From assembly GCA_016748015.1 (NCBI GenBank), contig JAAOMT010000436.1:306091-370090 (forward strand): 64,000 nt of DNA. Direction: 5' to 3'. The position numbers were made by a program, and so were the translations under genes. Each line of letters begins with the position of its first letter. Positions within the stretch are counted from its first letter, which is position 1. This document shows positions 33,001-44,143 of this stretch, in pieces. The DNA comes from Geosiphon pyriformis (taxonomy: Eukaryota > Glomeromycota > Glomeromycetes > Archaeosporales > Geosiphonaceae). Under the pieces are notes generated by a model. That model worked only from the letters and a program-made list of their open reading frames with translations, was not told where the DNA came from and did not search any database.

Positions 33001-34090
33001 ACAAAAAATAAACACACAAAAATATTAACAACTCCAATAATATATTGATACCCAATTGTTTAAGAAGAAATTATCTCAAAAAGAGTAAAGCAACATAAAA
33101 CAACAATTTAAATATATTATCAACTACAAAAATATATTATATCAAAAAACCAGAAAGGATCCAGACCAACCATTCAGAGTAATTACAGAACCAGAAAAAA
33201 AAACAATACTATTCAATATGCACTTAGATCTAACAGCAGGATATTTTTATAAAGAAGCAATCATAGAAAAAACCAGAAAAAGATACTATTAACCATCAAT
33301 GTATCCAGATATTATCCAATATGTTCAAAATTGTGATGCTTGTCAGAAAAGAGAAGAAATAAGACCCAGTAAGCCATTAAGACCAATTAAAGTAAGACAA
33401 CCATTTAATTGCATTGGAATTAACTTAGTTGGATTACTAATAATTACCAACAGAAGAAACAGATATATTGTAGTAACTATAGACTATCTTATAAAATGGC
33501 CAAAAGCAAAAACAATTCAAAGAGCAGATGCAGAATTCATAGCCAAATTCATTTATCAAAACTTAATATGTCGACACAGATGTCTAAAAGAATTGTTATT
33601 AGACCAAAGAACTTACTTTGTAAACAGAACATTGGCAGAATTAAGTCAAAAATTTGGAATTAAATGACTATTATTATTACCATATCATCCACAAACCAAT
33701 GGCTTAGTTAAAAGATTCAATAGAACACTGTGTGAAGCAATTACTAAAATCAGTCAAAAAAACCAGAATAAATGGGATTTATTTATATCATCAATATTAT
33801 TTGCTTATTGGACAATAAAGCAAGACACTATATAAACAACATTATTTGAATTAGTATATGATAGAACAGCAATACTACCAGTTAAAATAAAAGTCAAGAC
33901 ATATTCAACTGAACCAATAACAAAAGACAATTTCCAAAAAAAATTGTTAAGAAGAACATATAACTTAATAAAAACTCTAGAAAACAAATAGTAAAAAACA
34001 GCTAATAACATATAAAAATTACAAAAAAAACAAAAAAAAAGACACAATAACCAATTATCAGATAAACTAGTTAAATTCAGGATTGGAGAC
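33001..34090 (+). pseudogene. integrase of E3
   Basis: The zinc domain has NCDACQKRE; an upstream His is partly lost. The core has GINLVGLL (first Asp now Asn), LLLDQRTYF (second Asp kept) and NGLVKRFNRTL (Glu replaced by Lys, codon 33710-33712). The open frame is 33299-33667. The C-terminal part (LVKFRIGDKVLL) follows, with stops. Confidence 0.8.
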
Positions 34091-35071
34091 AAAGTACTCT
34101 TATATCATACCAAAGTGAAAAAACAATGAAGTGGAAAATTTGATTCCAAATAGAATAAACCATTTCACATAGAAGAAATTCTGGAAAATAAAGCTTATAA
34201 ATTAAGATAAAACAACAAAATCTTAACCAAAGCAACACATAGTGATTGACTAAAATCTTATCACAATATAATATCATCATCTACCAATGATATTTTACAA
34301 TTGGGAGTACAGAAAATACTAGTTTAACCAAAAAAAATTTCATGAGATCTAGAACCAATAATAATCATTGACACAAACACATCAAATTGAAACATTAAAA
34401 CTCTATATAAGGAGTCAAATGTGACAAAAGATATCAAAAAAATGGAAATTACTGATGACATTCACACACTAGTTCAACAACTTTTCCAATTGATTTAATA
34501 ACAACATATGAAAATCATAATTAATTAAAAAATCATTCAATATAAAGATATAAAGAAGAAATCCCAAAATGAAATACAAAGAAAACCAGAAAACATTATT
34601 GACAAGATAATCATAAAAGTGAAATTGGGAATAAAAAAACAAACAAAAATTATATCATACCAAAAGTTAACAAAAGAAATATGGAATTAGTGAATACATC
34701 AATTTCCAAAAAACTTTTGTTATTTCTATTTGGAACAATATTTGAATATTCAAAACTTATATATGAATAAAACAAAACAATTATTTGACACAACAATACT
34801 ATAACAACTTGAGCAATTTATGAGAAAGACAATCTAATAACACAAGCATAAGCCATTTATTGATTACATACTGGATTTTAAGACTGACCAGAAATATTAC
34901 TTAATACAGTAATGAACACAGTTACCACTAATCAAATAGGTAAAATGACCAATGCCCAATTTAAAAAATTACAAACCAAAATAACACAAATAATTCTTGA
35001 AAAAAAAGTCCAAGAAATAATCAAGAAAGAAGAATTAAGAGAGTTTAAGAATCTTGATAAAGCTCAATATT
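34091..35071 (+). pseudogene. post-integrase region of E3, function unknown
   Basis: Frame-broken homologue of the E4 post-integrase region. Matches include KMEITDDIHTLVQQ and a KVKLGIKKQ segment. It extends to the polypurine tract. Confidence 0.55.
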
Positions 35072-35087
35072 AAAAAAGAGAGAATAA
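35072..35087 (+). other. polypurine tract of E3
   Basis: AAAAAAGAGAGAATAA directly before TGTTACTC of the 3' LTR. Confidence 0.75.
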
Positions 35088-35954
35088 TGTTACTCATAAA
35101 ATATAGAAATAATAGTAGTATATATATTAGTCAATCAGATATAGATGTAGTAAAATATGGAATTTCAAAATTTCTTTTAGAGAAATTACAAGATTCTTAT
35201 ATGAGAAATCACAAGATTCCAGAATTCCAGAATTTCTCTTAAAGAATTGCAGGATTTTTGGCAGGAAGAATTGAAGAATTGAGGAATCTCAAATATGTAT
35301 ATATAGCAGTAGAATTAGAAGCAAAAAAGACAGACCTCTTAGTTTGGATTTCCCTTTCTATCTATTTCCTAATTGCTTCAAGAATAGTTTATATTTGCTG
35401 AAGTAAAATTATCAAATTATCAATAAAAATACTTATCTACATCCAATTTATGCTGTTATCATTTGATTGAGAAATATTCATCAAACTCTAACTATTAACA
35501 CTTTATGTTGATAGCTGTTGATACTTAACTATACTAGAACAATAGCTTTTAATCATGGCTATTGATGGGATACTAACTTAATTGTTTTGGCTTAATTTTT
35601 TTATTTTCTTTTGTTTGTTTTTTGTTGTTTACTAATTGATTAAAGATTAACATACAGAATTATCAATGTCAAAGGGACTGGTAAAAAATCTGTAAAACAA
35701 GAGTAGAATACTCACAAAATTAAAGATAGCTTATTAAGAGGATTATTGGCCACTACACTGAGAAAAAAATTCGATGGAATTGTGATTTTAAGAGACTACT
35801 AAAACAACCATTAAATCTTTGTCTATTATACAAAAAACTTAACTAAAACTTTCAGATCACTACAATCTTCAGATATTACCATCATAATTAGCTATTAAGC
35901 ATTAAGTTACAGGTTTGTTATTTGCTTTAAGACCCCAAAAAATTATTTATAACA
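35088..35954 (+). repeat. 3' LTR of E3
   Basis: 867 bp, TGTTACTC to ATAACA. GGAATTCC-type repeats (degraded) lie at about 35160-35270, a TATA-like box near 35300 and the hairpin at 35540-35564 (loop TTTTAATCATG). Its U3 is family-A-like and unlike the 5' LTR of the same element. Confidence 0.8.
35540..35564 (+). promoter_or_regulatory. conserved LTR stem-loop (E3 3' LTR)
   Basis: Stem CAATAGC/GCTATTG, loop with TAATCA, one G-to-A step from TGATCA. Confidence 0.55.
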
Positions 35955-38900
35955 TTATATATTTTCAAAATATTTAATAAAAGTATTTTTGTTATTTTGA
36001 AAATAATCTTAATAAAAATAATATTAATGTAGTACTAGTTTTAAAAATATTTAAATTTAAATTTAGTTGATTTTTTAATTAATAATTCATTTATAAAAGT
36101 TTTTATTTAAGAAAACTTTAAGAATATTAAGAACAATTAATTATATGTTTATATTTTTTAATCTTATTAATACAATAACCAATTAGAAAATTTTAGGTAT
36201 AAAAAAGTTTTTTAATACTGATTATTATACTGTTTTTGTTTTTATTGATCTGAATGGTTTTTTAAATATACAATTTACTTTTCTTTACAAATAAGCTAAT
36301 AAAAACTACTGAAAATTCTACTTCAAAAATGCAAATATATATAAATAATTTTATTTTAAAAAAACTATACTGACAAATACTACTATGTTTAATAATAAGT
36401 TTGCTATTTCAAAAAAATTTTCAGATATAGATTTTATATAAAATATTATTTAAAAAACTATATGTTTTTTAACCAATAAATTTTTTTTAAATCTTAACAC
36501 AAAAATTTTGATGATATTTTTATCAAAGTTTTTTTTTTATTTTTACAAATTAAAAATTCTGGTTTTAAAGATTATAATTAAGTTTTAGTATTAATTTTGA
36601 GTTTTTATTTAATTACTGGTTTTTTTTAACAGTAATAATGCTCTTTATATTTAAAAGTTTTAATTTTAAATACTAGTTTTAATGTAATTAAATCCAGATT
36701 GGCTAAAATAAAAAAGTTTTATTATATATCTAAAATTGCCAAGTTTTAAAGAACTAAAGTAGTAAAAATTAATAAAAAAATAAAAAATTGAAATTAATAA
36801 AAGTTATACTATTAAAAACATTTTAAAATACTTTTTTTATAAAATAGTTCTAAATTATTTGGTTAATAATAAAAATTTGATTTTAAAATCTAAAAAAATC
36901 AAGTTTAAAATAAATATAATTATAAAAAATTAAACAAAAAAACAGAGTGTTTTGAATATTATTCTTAAAATATAATATTAGCAATATTTGCTATTAATTT
37001 ATGTTGTTAATAATGTTTTTTTAGAGTTATAAATATTATTAGTTTTAATAAAATATTAAACATAATCAAAAATCTGTTTAATAAAAAAGCTATAAATTTG
37101 TTTAAGATAATTAATAAACTTTAAAAATATTATAACAAATTAATTTTAAGTATGTTTTTAGATTTTTTGAATTTTTGTTTAGTGTATAAATTAGTCTTAT
37201 AATCTTTAAAAAAGTATAAATATTAATAATTTTTAAGCTATATAAATAAAAAAAATCTTAATTAACATTAAGTCTATTGTTTTAATTAAGACTAATTGAA
37301 AGATTTTTTTTAAGATTTTTTTTAATAAAAGTTTTTTAACTTGTAGTAAATTTAATGTTTTTTGTAAAGATAATTTTTCAGTTCTAAAATATATTACAAC
37401 ACAATTTCTAATCTTTATAATTAGTTCTGTAATAAAAAATACTTTAAAAAAAATAAGAAGCTTTAATTAATATTACAAAATATGTACAAAGTTTATAATT
37501 TAGTAAGTTGATAGTATTTAAAAAATAGTCTAATTTAAATTAAAATGTGCAGCAAATTTATTAAATTTTTTGGAAAAATTTACAATAATTAGATTAACTA
37601 TATTATAATAAAATATAATTTAACAAGTAAATACTATATATATGATGAATTAAACCAAAAAAAAATAGTTTTTTTCTTTTATAACAAATTTTTATAATTT
37701 TTTTTGTATAAAATTAAAAAATAAAAGAATTTATATAGCTATAAAATTGATATTAAATTTGTTATTAAGACAAAACAAGTTAAAAACCAGACTAATTTAA
37801 TATTTTTTTTTGTTATTAGGGCTTTTTTTAATAACACAATTTAAATAAATAATAGTTAAATTACAACTCAGTATATTTTAAATATTATAAGTAAATTTTT
37901 TTAGGTTAATAATATTTTAATTAATAATAACAAAACAGTAGTTATTTTTATTAAGCATAAAATTGGTGTTTTTTTATTATTAATTAGTAATTTACTAATT
38001 TTAATAATTAAAAAAAGTAAATTTTATAAATACTTAAATATTTTTTGCCAATATAATTTTAAGAAAAACTGTTTTAAACAAATAATTTTTTTATTTGGTT
38101 TTAGCTGTTTTATAATTTATTATTAATTATAAAATACAATTTAACTTTATTTTTATAAATATATATAATAAATAAGATATTATAATCAGAAAAAGCTTGA
38201 AATTAAAAATTGATTTGTTAATAAATTTTTCAAATAATATAATTTATTATTTTTTGTTATATAACTTAAAGTCTTTTAAACAAATACAGATAAAAAATAA
38301 AATAATATCAATAATATGTTTTTTAAATATTAAAAACATTTTTGGCTATCTTTTTAACTATAAATTTTTTAATTTGCAGATTTTATATTAGTTTTAAAAT
38401 TATTTTTTGCAATTATTAATCTATTTGTATATTAGTTTAATAGACAATTTTTTAATTAAAATTGTAAAAATTTTTAAAAAATATAATATGTCTCTCTTAA
38501 ATAATTTGTTCTTTGTTTTTTATTTAATAAATAGTATTTTAATGTTTTTAGTTATAGATAATTTAGTTTTTTATTAGTATTTCTTATTTACTTAAAAAGT
38601 TTAATATTATTTTTACTAAACAGTTATATAATAAAAAAATACATGTATTTGATTAGAAGAGTTTTTAATATTAAAAAAAGTTAGATTTTAAAGGCTTAAT
38701 AATATTAGTAAAAATTAAAGCTATTATTTAATATAAAATTATTTTTATAATTTTTATTATTAATTAACATATATTATTATTTTAATTTATTATTTATCTT
38801 ATTAAATCATTTAAATTATTATTTAATTAATAACTTAATTTGTATAAAACACAAATATAACCAAATTGTAATCAGATTATGTAATATTTTAAACTATATA

Positions 38901-40060
38901 ATATTTAAAATTTGCTAAAATATTTAAAAATTTAATAAAATACTTAATAATTTACAGAAATAATTTGTAGTTTAATAAAATATATCTTTATTTACCAAAA
39001 TACTAGAAAAAAAATGCTAAATTATAGAATAATACTATAATAAATTGTATAAAAAAAAGCTTTTTTTTTTAAAAAAAATGTATTTTTTACCAGATATTTT
39101 ATCTTAAAATTAATAATTTGTTACTATAAATCAATTCAATAAAATTATTTTTGAAAATTAAAAATCTTTAATTATTATTATTTCAAAATTATTTATTTTT
39201 AATTAATATTTTAAAATTAATTAACTATCAATTTTAGTAAATTGTTAGTACTTTTAGATTTGAATTTAAAATAATTTTCTTAAATATATTTCTTATTTTT
39301 TTTCTTTAGTTTTTTTTTTTTTTTTTTTTATATTAGTAAGTAGTTTACAATCAAAATTTCTTGTAAAAAAATTGATTTTTACAGCAAAATAACTATATAT
39401 TATTTAAAGAGCTTATAAATTAAATTTTTTTGTAAAAAAATTAACTTTACTACAAAATAATTATACAAATAATTAATACAAAATTGGTCATTTTATTATA
39501 AATTTAATAGTATATATAATTCAAAATATAAAAAAATACTTTGAAAAAAAATTAACTTATTAGAAGTTTATTAGTTTTTATTAATAACAAAATTAACAAC
39601 AAAATATTATTAACAATATTAAAAAAAAAGTAAAAAAACTTTTGATAATATTAATTTCAAATTAATTTAATTTAACAATTAATTTTTTAAATAATATACT
39701 AGATAATTATTCTGTATTATTATTAGTTGTAAATAGTTAGTCACTTAATGTGTTTAGTTTTAATGAATTTTTTTTTAATTAAAATTAACTTATTTGGTAT
39801 TAATTTAAATATTATTGATATTTATACTAATAAATTTTTAAGTAATTTAAGTTTATTAAATATGAAAAATAATATTTTTCAGGTATTAATAATGATACAA
39901 AGATTTATATATATACATAGTATTGCTTTAATTGGTTTAAGTAGTCAGTTACATATAGCAAATGCATAAACTACATTTAGTTAGATTTACTTATTTGTTT
40001 CTGTATACTAAATAGTAATTAGATTTTACTTGTAAAAATAAAAAAATAAAAAAGTAATAC
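35955..40060 (+). mobile_element. hyper-AT relic of a LINE
   Basis: Very low G+C (roughly 10-15% by eye) with no credible ORF. The right end, about 39925-40060, aligns with the 3' end of the LINE at 50760-50905: a TGTACTAGATAGTAATTGG-like segment is recognisable as TATACTAAATAGTAATTAG, and both end in an A-rich tail. I infer that the block is an old LINE copy that lost C and G by transitions. The 5' part is not directly recognisable. Confidence 0.45.
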
Positions 40061-41162
40061 TAATATGCTTTTTAATAATTTAAACTTACCAATTGATTTT
40101 AAAGTACATAATTTGATTTTTTCTATATTAATCAAACTACAGACTATTGTTTTGTTTTTAAAGTATATTTTTTTTTAATAATATTATAATTAATTTGAAT
40201 AATTAAACTGTTTTGAATATATATATCTTTAAGTTAAATTTGGTTTTACCTAATTTTTACAATTATTGTTGGTTAAAAAGACATAATATTTTGAGCATTA
40301 TTAGAAATAAAAAGTTTTATGTTATTTAATTAAAAATTAAGACTTACTTAGACATATTAAACAATAAAATAATTAATAAACTGATAAATGTTATTTTTTT
40401 TTCAAATCTAATATTATCAATAGATATTTAAAAAAAATTCAATATTTTGTTTATAATGTTTTTAAATTAGTAATAAATATATTAAAAAATTGAATTTAAC
40501 ACAAAAGTTTTAAATAAAATTTGCTTAAAAATATTAATTAGATTCAATTATTTTTTATCTGATATTTTAATTTTTATATGACAGCTGATTTTATATTTTA
40601 TTTTATAAAATATTTATATTATTACTTATTTATTGTTATTTATAAGTAACTATATAATAGATTTTATTATAGTATTTTGTGTTTTTTTTGTAATAATATT
40701 AAGTTTTTTAATTATTTTTTTCTTGTAAAATGGATTTTAATATTTATATTTAGTTATTAAATTTATATATTATATTGTAAAAATTAATGTTTAGCTTATA
40801 TATATTTATATTATATATATTATAAATATTTTTATTATATATATTTAATTATGTTTTGTGTATAGTTCTTGGTAAACATTTTGTTTTTAAAAAATAATTT
40901 TAGAAATTTTGCTTTGTTTTTAGAAATTCCAAATTAATTATCAATAAAATTATAAACTTTGTTTATAGTTTTAAAATAATTTATTAAAATAAAATTTAAC
41001 TGATTTAAATAAAACATAGAATGATTTTAAAAAAAATGATTTAATATTCTATAATAATTTAGTGCTATTTATTATTGGTGGTTTTTTTTTAATAAAATTA
41101 TAAAATTGCTTGAAATTGTTAACACTTTTAAAATTTGCTTTAAAATACATAATAGATATTTG
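40061..41162 (+). mobile_element. second hyper-AT LINE relic, left part
   Basis: AT-rich like the preceding block. It is interrupted at 41162 by the ORF1-only element, and its 3' tail is inferred at 43469-43640, where a TTGGTTTAAGTGGCTGGTTA segment matches the LINE 3' end. No ORF. Confidence 0.35.
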
Positions 41163-43461
41163 GTTTTTTTTTTTTTTTATTAAAGTTTAATAAATGAGGC
41201 CCAAAAACTACCTAGAACAATACATCAAACTAAATAATTTAAACTAGGTATTAATTATGTATTTTTTATATGTAATCAGCCACTTGAACCAATTAAGGAC
41301 ATACTATGCTGATGCTATAAAAAAAAACTTATCTAAAGACAACATCTTTTGAATGACAGAAAACAAAGTAGCACAGCAAGAAACTAATCCAACTAGCTAT
41401 TTAGCAGTTTTAAAGACATCAGTTTTAACATCAACAGACTTATGCTTCCAAAGAAACATCAAATTGGAAAACATTTCATTATTTACAATAGGCAGAAGTT
41501 CTGAATTACCAAATATATTAGTATTCTTCATACAACACTTCTTTTTTAAAAAAATCATCTCTCTCTCCAACTTATTAACAATTTTACTAAAAAAACTCAT
41601 ATGCACCAAAACTTCATTGACTTTAAGGCCAAGTGTACTGCTTAAGACCAAATCCTTATTAATAAATTATTCAAACAACTTGACCAAAGAACCAACTGGT
41701 TTAATAATAGACTTAACCAAAGCAGAAAACTTAGACAAATCAGATTCCAAAGAAGACAATCAAAACAGTACCAAAGAATTACCAACAGCAACTGGAAAAA
41801 AGGTGAAAGGTGACAAAAGTAGAAATCTAGAGGAGCCCAGAGAAGCAGAAGCCTTAATGTATAACTTAGAACCAACAAAGTATGGTGTAAACACCTTAGA
41901 AGACTTGAGAAAGGAAGATGAAAAACCTTATAGTCCACAGCCAAATGGCCCAATTCTTGATACTTAAAACAATGCTGACAACCAGAAGTCTCTTATCAAA
42001 TACAGCACTTTTTTAGTGTATTAGTTTTGACAACAGCAGAATTTAAATCAGCTTGAGAACTAAATGTAACCAGAGCAAACTGGAAACAATAACCAGACTT
42101 AAAAAACCAAAGAATAAAACATGTCCAACTACCAACTTGAGAAATCATATTACTAATTTCAAAAGCTGTGCATCCAAAAAAAAGATTGACCAACTTGGCC
42201 TTAAACTTATTACAAGACAAAATAGTCTCATTTTAATTCACCAAAGGGAGGATTTTAATACTATTCTTGTTCACTAAGACTAACCAATAATTCAAAGCAG
42301 ATACAGCAGAGTCCAACTTCTTAAAATAAATTATCACATACTGCCAAATGTCAGCAGGCTTTAGCACAACATAAGTAACACCACCAAACACATTGAGAGC
42401 TGTCTTAATATTAGTAGCAAATACACCCAAGGGCACATCATTCAGCACAACAGCAGCAGAAGAGGAACCAGACTCAGAAACCACCAAAGACTTGATAATT
42501 TTGAAGATAGCCAAATGTACAGAGTTTGTAAGCTCAACTAAAAATACAGCTTCCAGAGACATTTAAGAAGCAAATTCTACACAAAACAGCTTTATATTGT
42601 CTTTTGATATTAATTTTGCACCCAAAAAACCATGTACTAACTAAAAAACAGCCTTAATATAAACCAATTTAATCTTAAAAATAATACCAGGCACCAGAGT
42701 AGAGACCACCCACCTAGCAAACCTTTGACAACTAGCAATAGTTTTCCAAGCATCACCAGTGACAGCACCAAAACCAGAAAAGAAGATGATTTAGTTTCTA
42801 TCTGATCAGCCCAGTTCTTAAGAACAAGTAATTCAACAGGAAATGATTACTTTGTTTCTAAAACCAGGAATGATCTGCTAAAAGACACCACATTTGGCAA
42901 TACAGCCAATAGTTAATCTTTGCCTATCTTGAATAACATGTCAGATAATGCAACAAAAATTTTATCTGAAATCTTATTTGGAACCACAAAAGAATTTGGT
43001 ATAACAATAGTAAAGACAAACAACTGCTTTCACTTTTCTGAACTTTTGGTCTTTTTGACCATTTTTTTTGAAAAGATAATACTAGTAGCATCAGATGTTG
43101 AAGCCAAGAAAGAGAAAACCAGCTTGTTTACTGGTCTATTATTAAAAACTTTTGGGCTCTTAGTTAGGGTAAAGGCAACACTAGAACTAATCCAAATATG
43201 TCTCTTTGAAAAAACTTTAACTGATAAAAAACCAGCCAAAGATAAGAAAGTTGCTTTAGTAGCTACCAAAAACAGCTTTTCATAATTACTAAATAAAAAG
43301 AAGACTTTTAAAACATTCTGTCTAATTGCTTCTACAATAAAAAAAGCTTTTCTGGTTAAAATTTTATTAAATATCTCAGGAAAGATATTAAGTACAGCTT
43401 TTTTATTCTTTGCTCTGATTGTGGTCATAAAATTAAGAAGACAAAGAGTTTTTTTTTAAAA
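41163..43461 (-). mobile_element. ORF1-only LINE derivative (half-LINE)
   Basis: On the minus strand it runs from a 5' end near 43461, through an ORF1-like coding region, to a short 3' UTR and a poly-A tail (poly-T at 41164-41178 on the plus strand). No endonuclease or RT sequence lies between ORF1 and the tail. The 3' UTR shares its sequence with the full LINE at 50760-50905. A possible 7-bp duplication ATATTTG flanks it (41156-41162 and 43462-43468). Confidence 0.6.
41304..43428 (-). pseudogene. LINE ORF1-like RNA-binding protein remnant
   Basis: Minus-strand pieces in several frames. 43030-43428 is a Lys/Ser-rich N-terminus starting MTTIRAKNKKA. 42233-42562 is an RRM-like fold (VVLNDVPLG, QYVIIYFKKLDSAVSAL). 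41996-42220 is a second RRM-like part (CFQFALVTFSSQADLNSAV). 41397-41651 is a C-terminal helical part. A stop at 41304-41306 precedes the 3' UTR. Many lesions are TGG-to-TAG type. It would bind element RNA. The RRM assignment is by pattern only. Confidence 0.55.
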
Positions 43462-43468
43462 ATATTTG

Positions 43469-44010
43469 TTTTTTTAAATATAAGTAATATAATTTTAGTT
43501 TATATAAACATATAATATTGCTTTAATTGGTTTAAGTGGCTGGTTATATATAAAAAACATAATTTATATTTAGTTTAAATTATTTAATTTAATATATTGT
43601 TCTAAATAATATTTAGACTTTATTTATAAAAAATAATTTTTATTAAAAATTAATTTTTTTAATAATAAATTTTACAATTTAAATTTTAAAAAAACCAATT
43701 TATATTTACATATTATATTAAAAATATTTATAATAACAAAAAAACAATAAATTTAACATAAAATTTTAAATTAACAAAAATAATTTTACTATTAAAAACC
43801 AAATATTTTAAACTTTAATATTTATAATAATATTAATATTTAAAAAAATTTATTAAATATTAATTTTTACAATAATATTATTAAATATTTTTTTTGAATT
43901 TAACAATAATAAATACAAAAATTTAATATTAATTATCAAAAAACTAAAAAATAAACAAATTAATTACTAATTTTAAAGACTGTAAATTAAAAAAATAATT
44001 AACTTAATAT
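43469..44010 (+). mobile_element. hyper-AT LINE 3' tail and AT-rich spacer
   Basis: 43511-43640 matches the LINE 3' tail (TTGGTTTAAGTGGCTGG). The rest is AT-rich DNA without a recognisable feature, up to the LINE target duplication. Confidence 0.4.
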
Positions 44011-44020
44011 TAAAAACAAT
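44011..44020. repeat. LINE target duplication, left (TAAAAACAAT)
   Basis: An identical 10-mer lies at 50908-50917, right after the LINE A-rich tail. Confidence 0.75.
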
Positions 44021-44143
44021 TTTTCTCTTGTCGATCTCCTGCCCATAACGAGAGCATAGTTTTTGCTGATAGAATAGCTTTTCCTTTCCTTTTTCCCTTT
44101 TTTTACTTCAGTTATTTCTCTTAATACACCCCTTTTTGTTGTC

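Larger units (their letters stand above)
14783..35954 (+). mobile_element. Ty3/gypsy-type LTR retrotransposon E3, split by E4
   Basis: Plus-strand element with 5' LTR (14783-15490 plus 16338-16486), primer-binding site (16489-16505), gag, CCHC, protease, Cys-rich module, dUTPase, RT, RNase H, integrase, post-integrase region, polypurine tract (35072-35087) and 3' LTR (35088-35954). A solo LTR splits its 5' LTR, and E4 splits its RT gene. Removing both leaves about 10.1 kb. It has many stops, mostly from C-to-T and G-to-A changes. The two LTRs differ strongly in U3 and the outer flanks do not match. Confidence 0.8.

Noticed and set aside
35955-41162. Mitochondrial DNA insertion, because of the very low G+C
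   Set aside because: No mitochondrial protein, rRNA or tRNA is recognisable, and a LINE 3' tail can be aligned at its right end.
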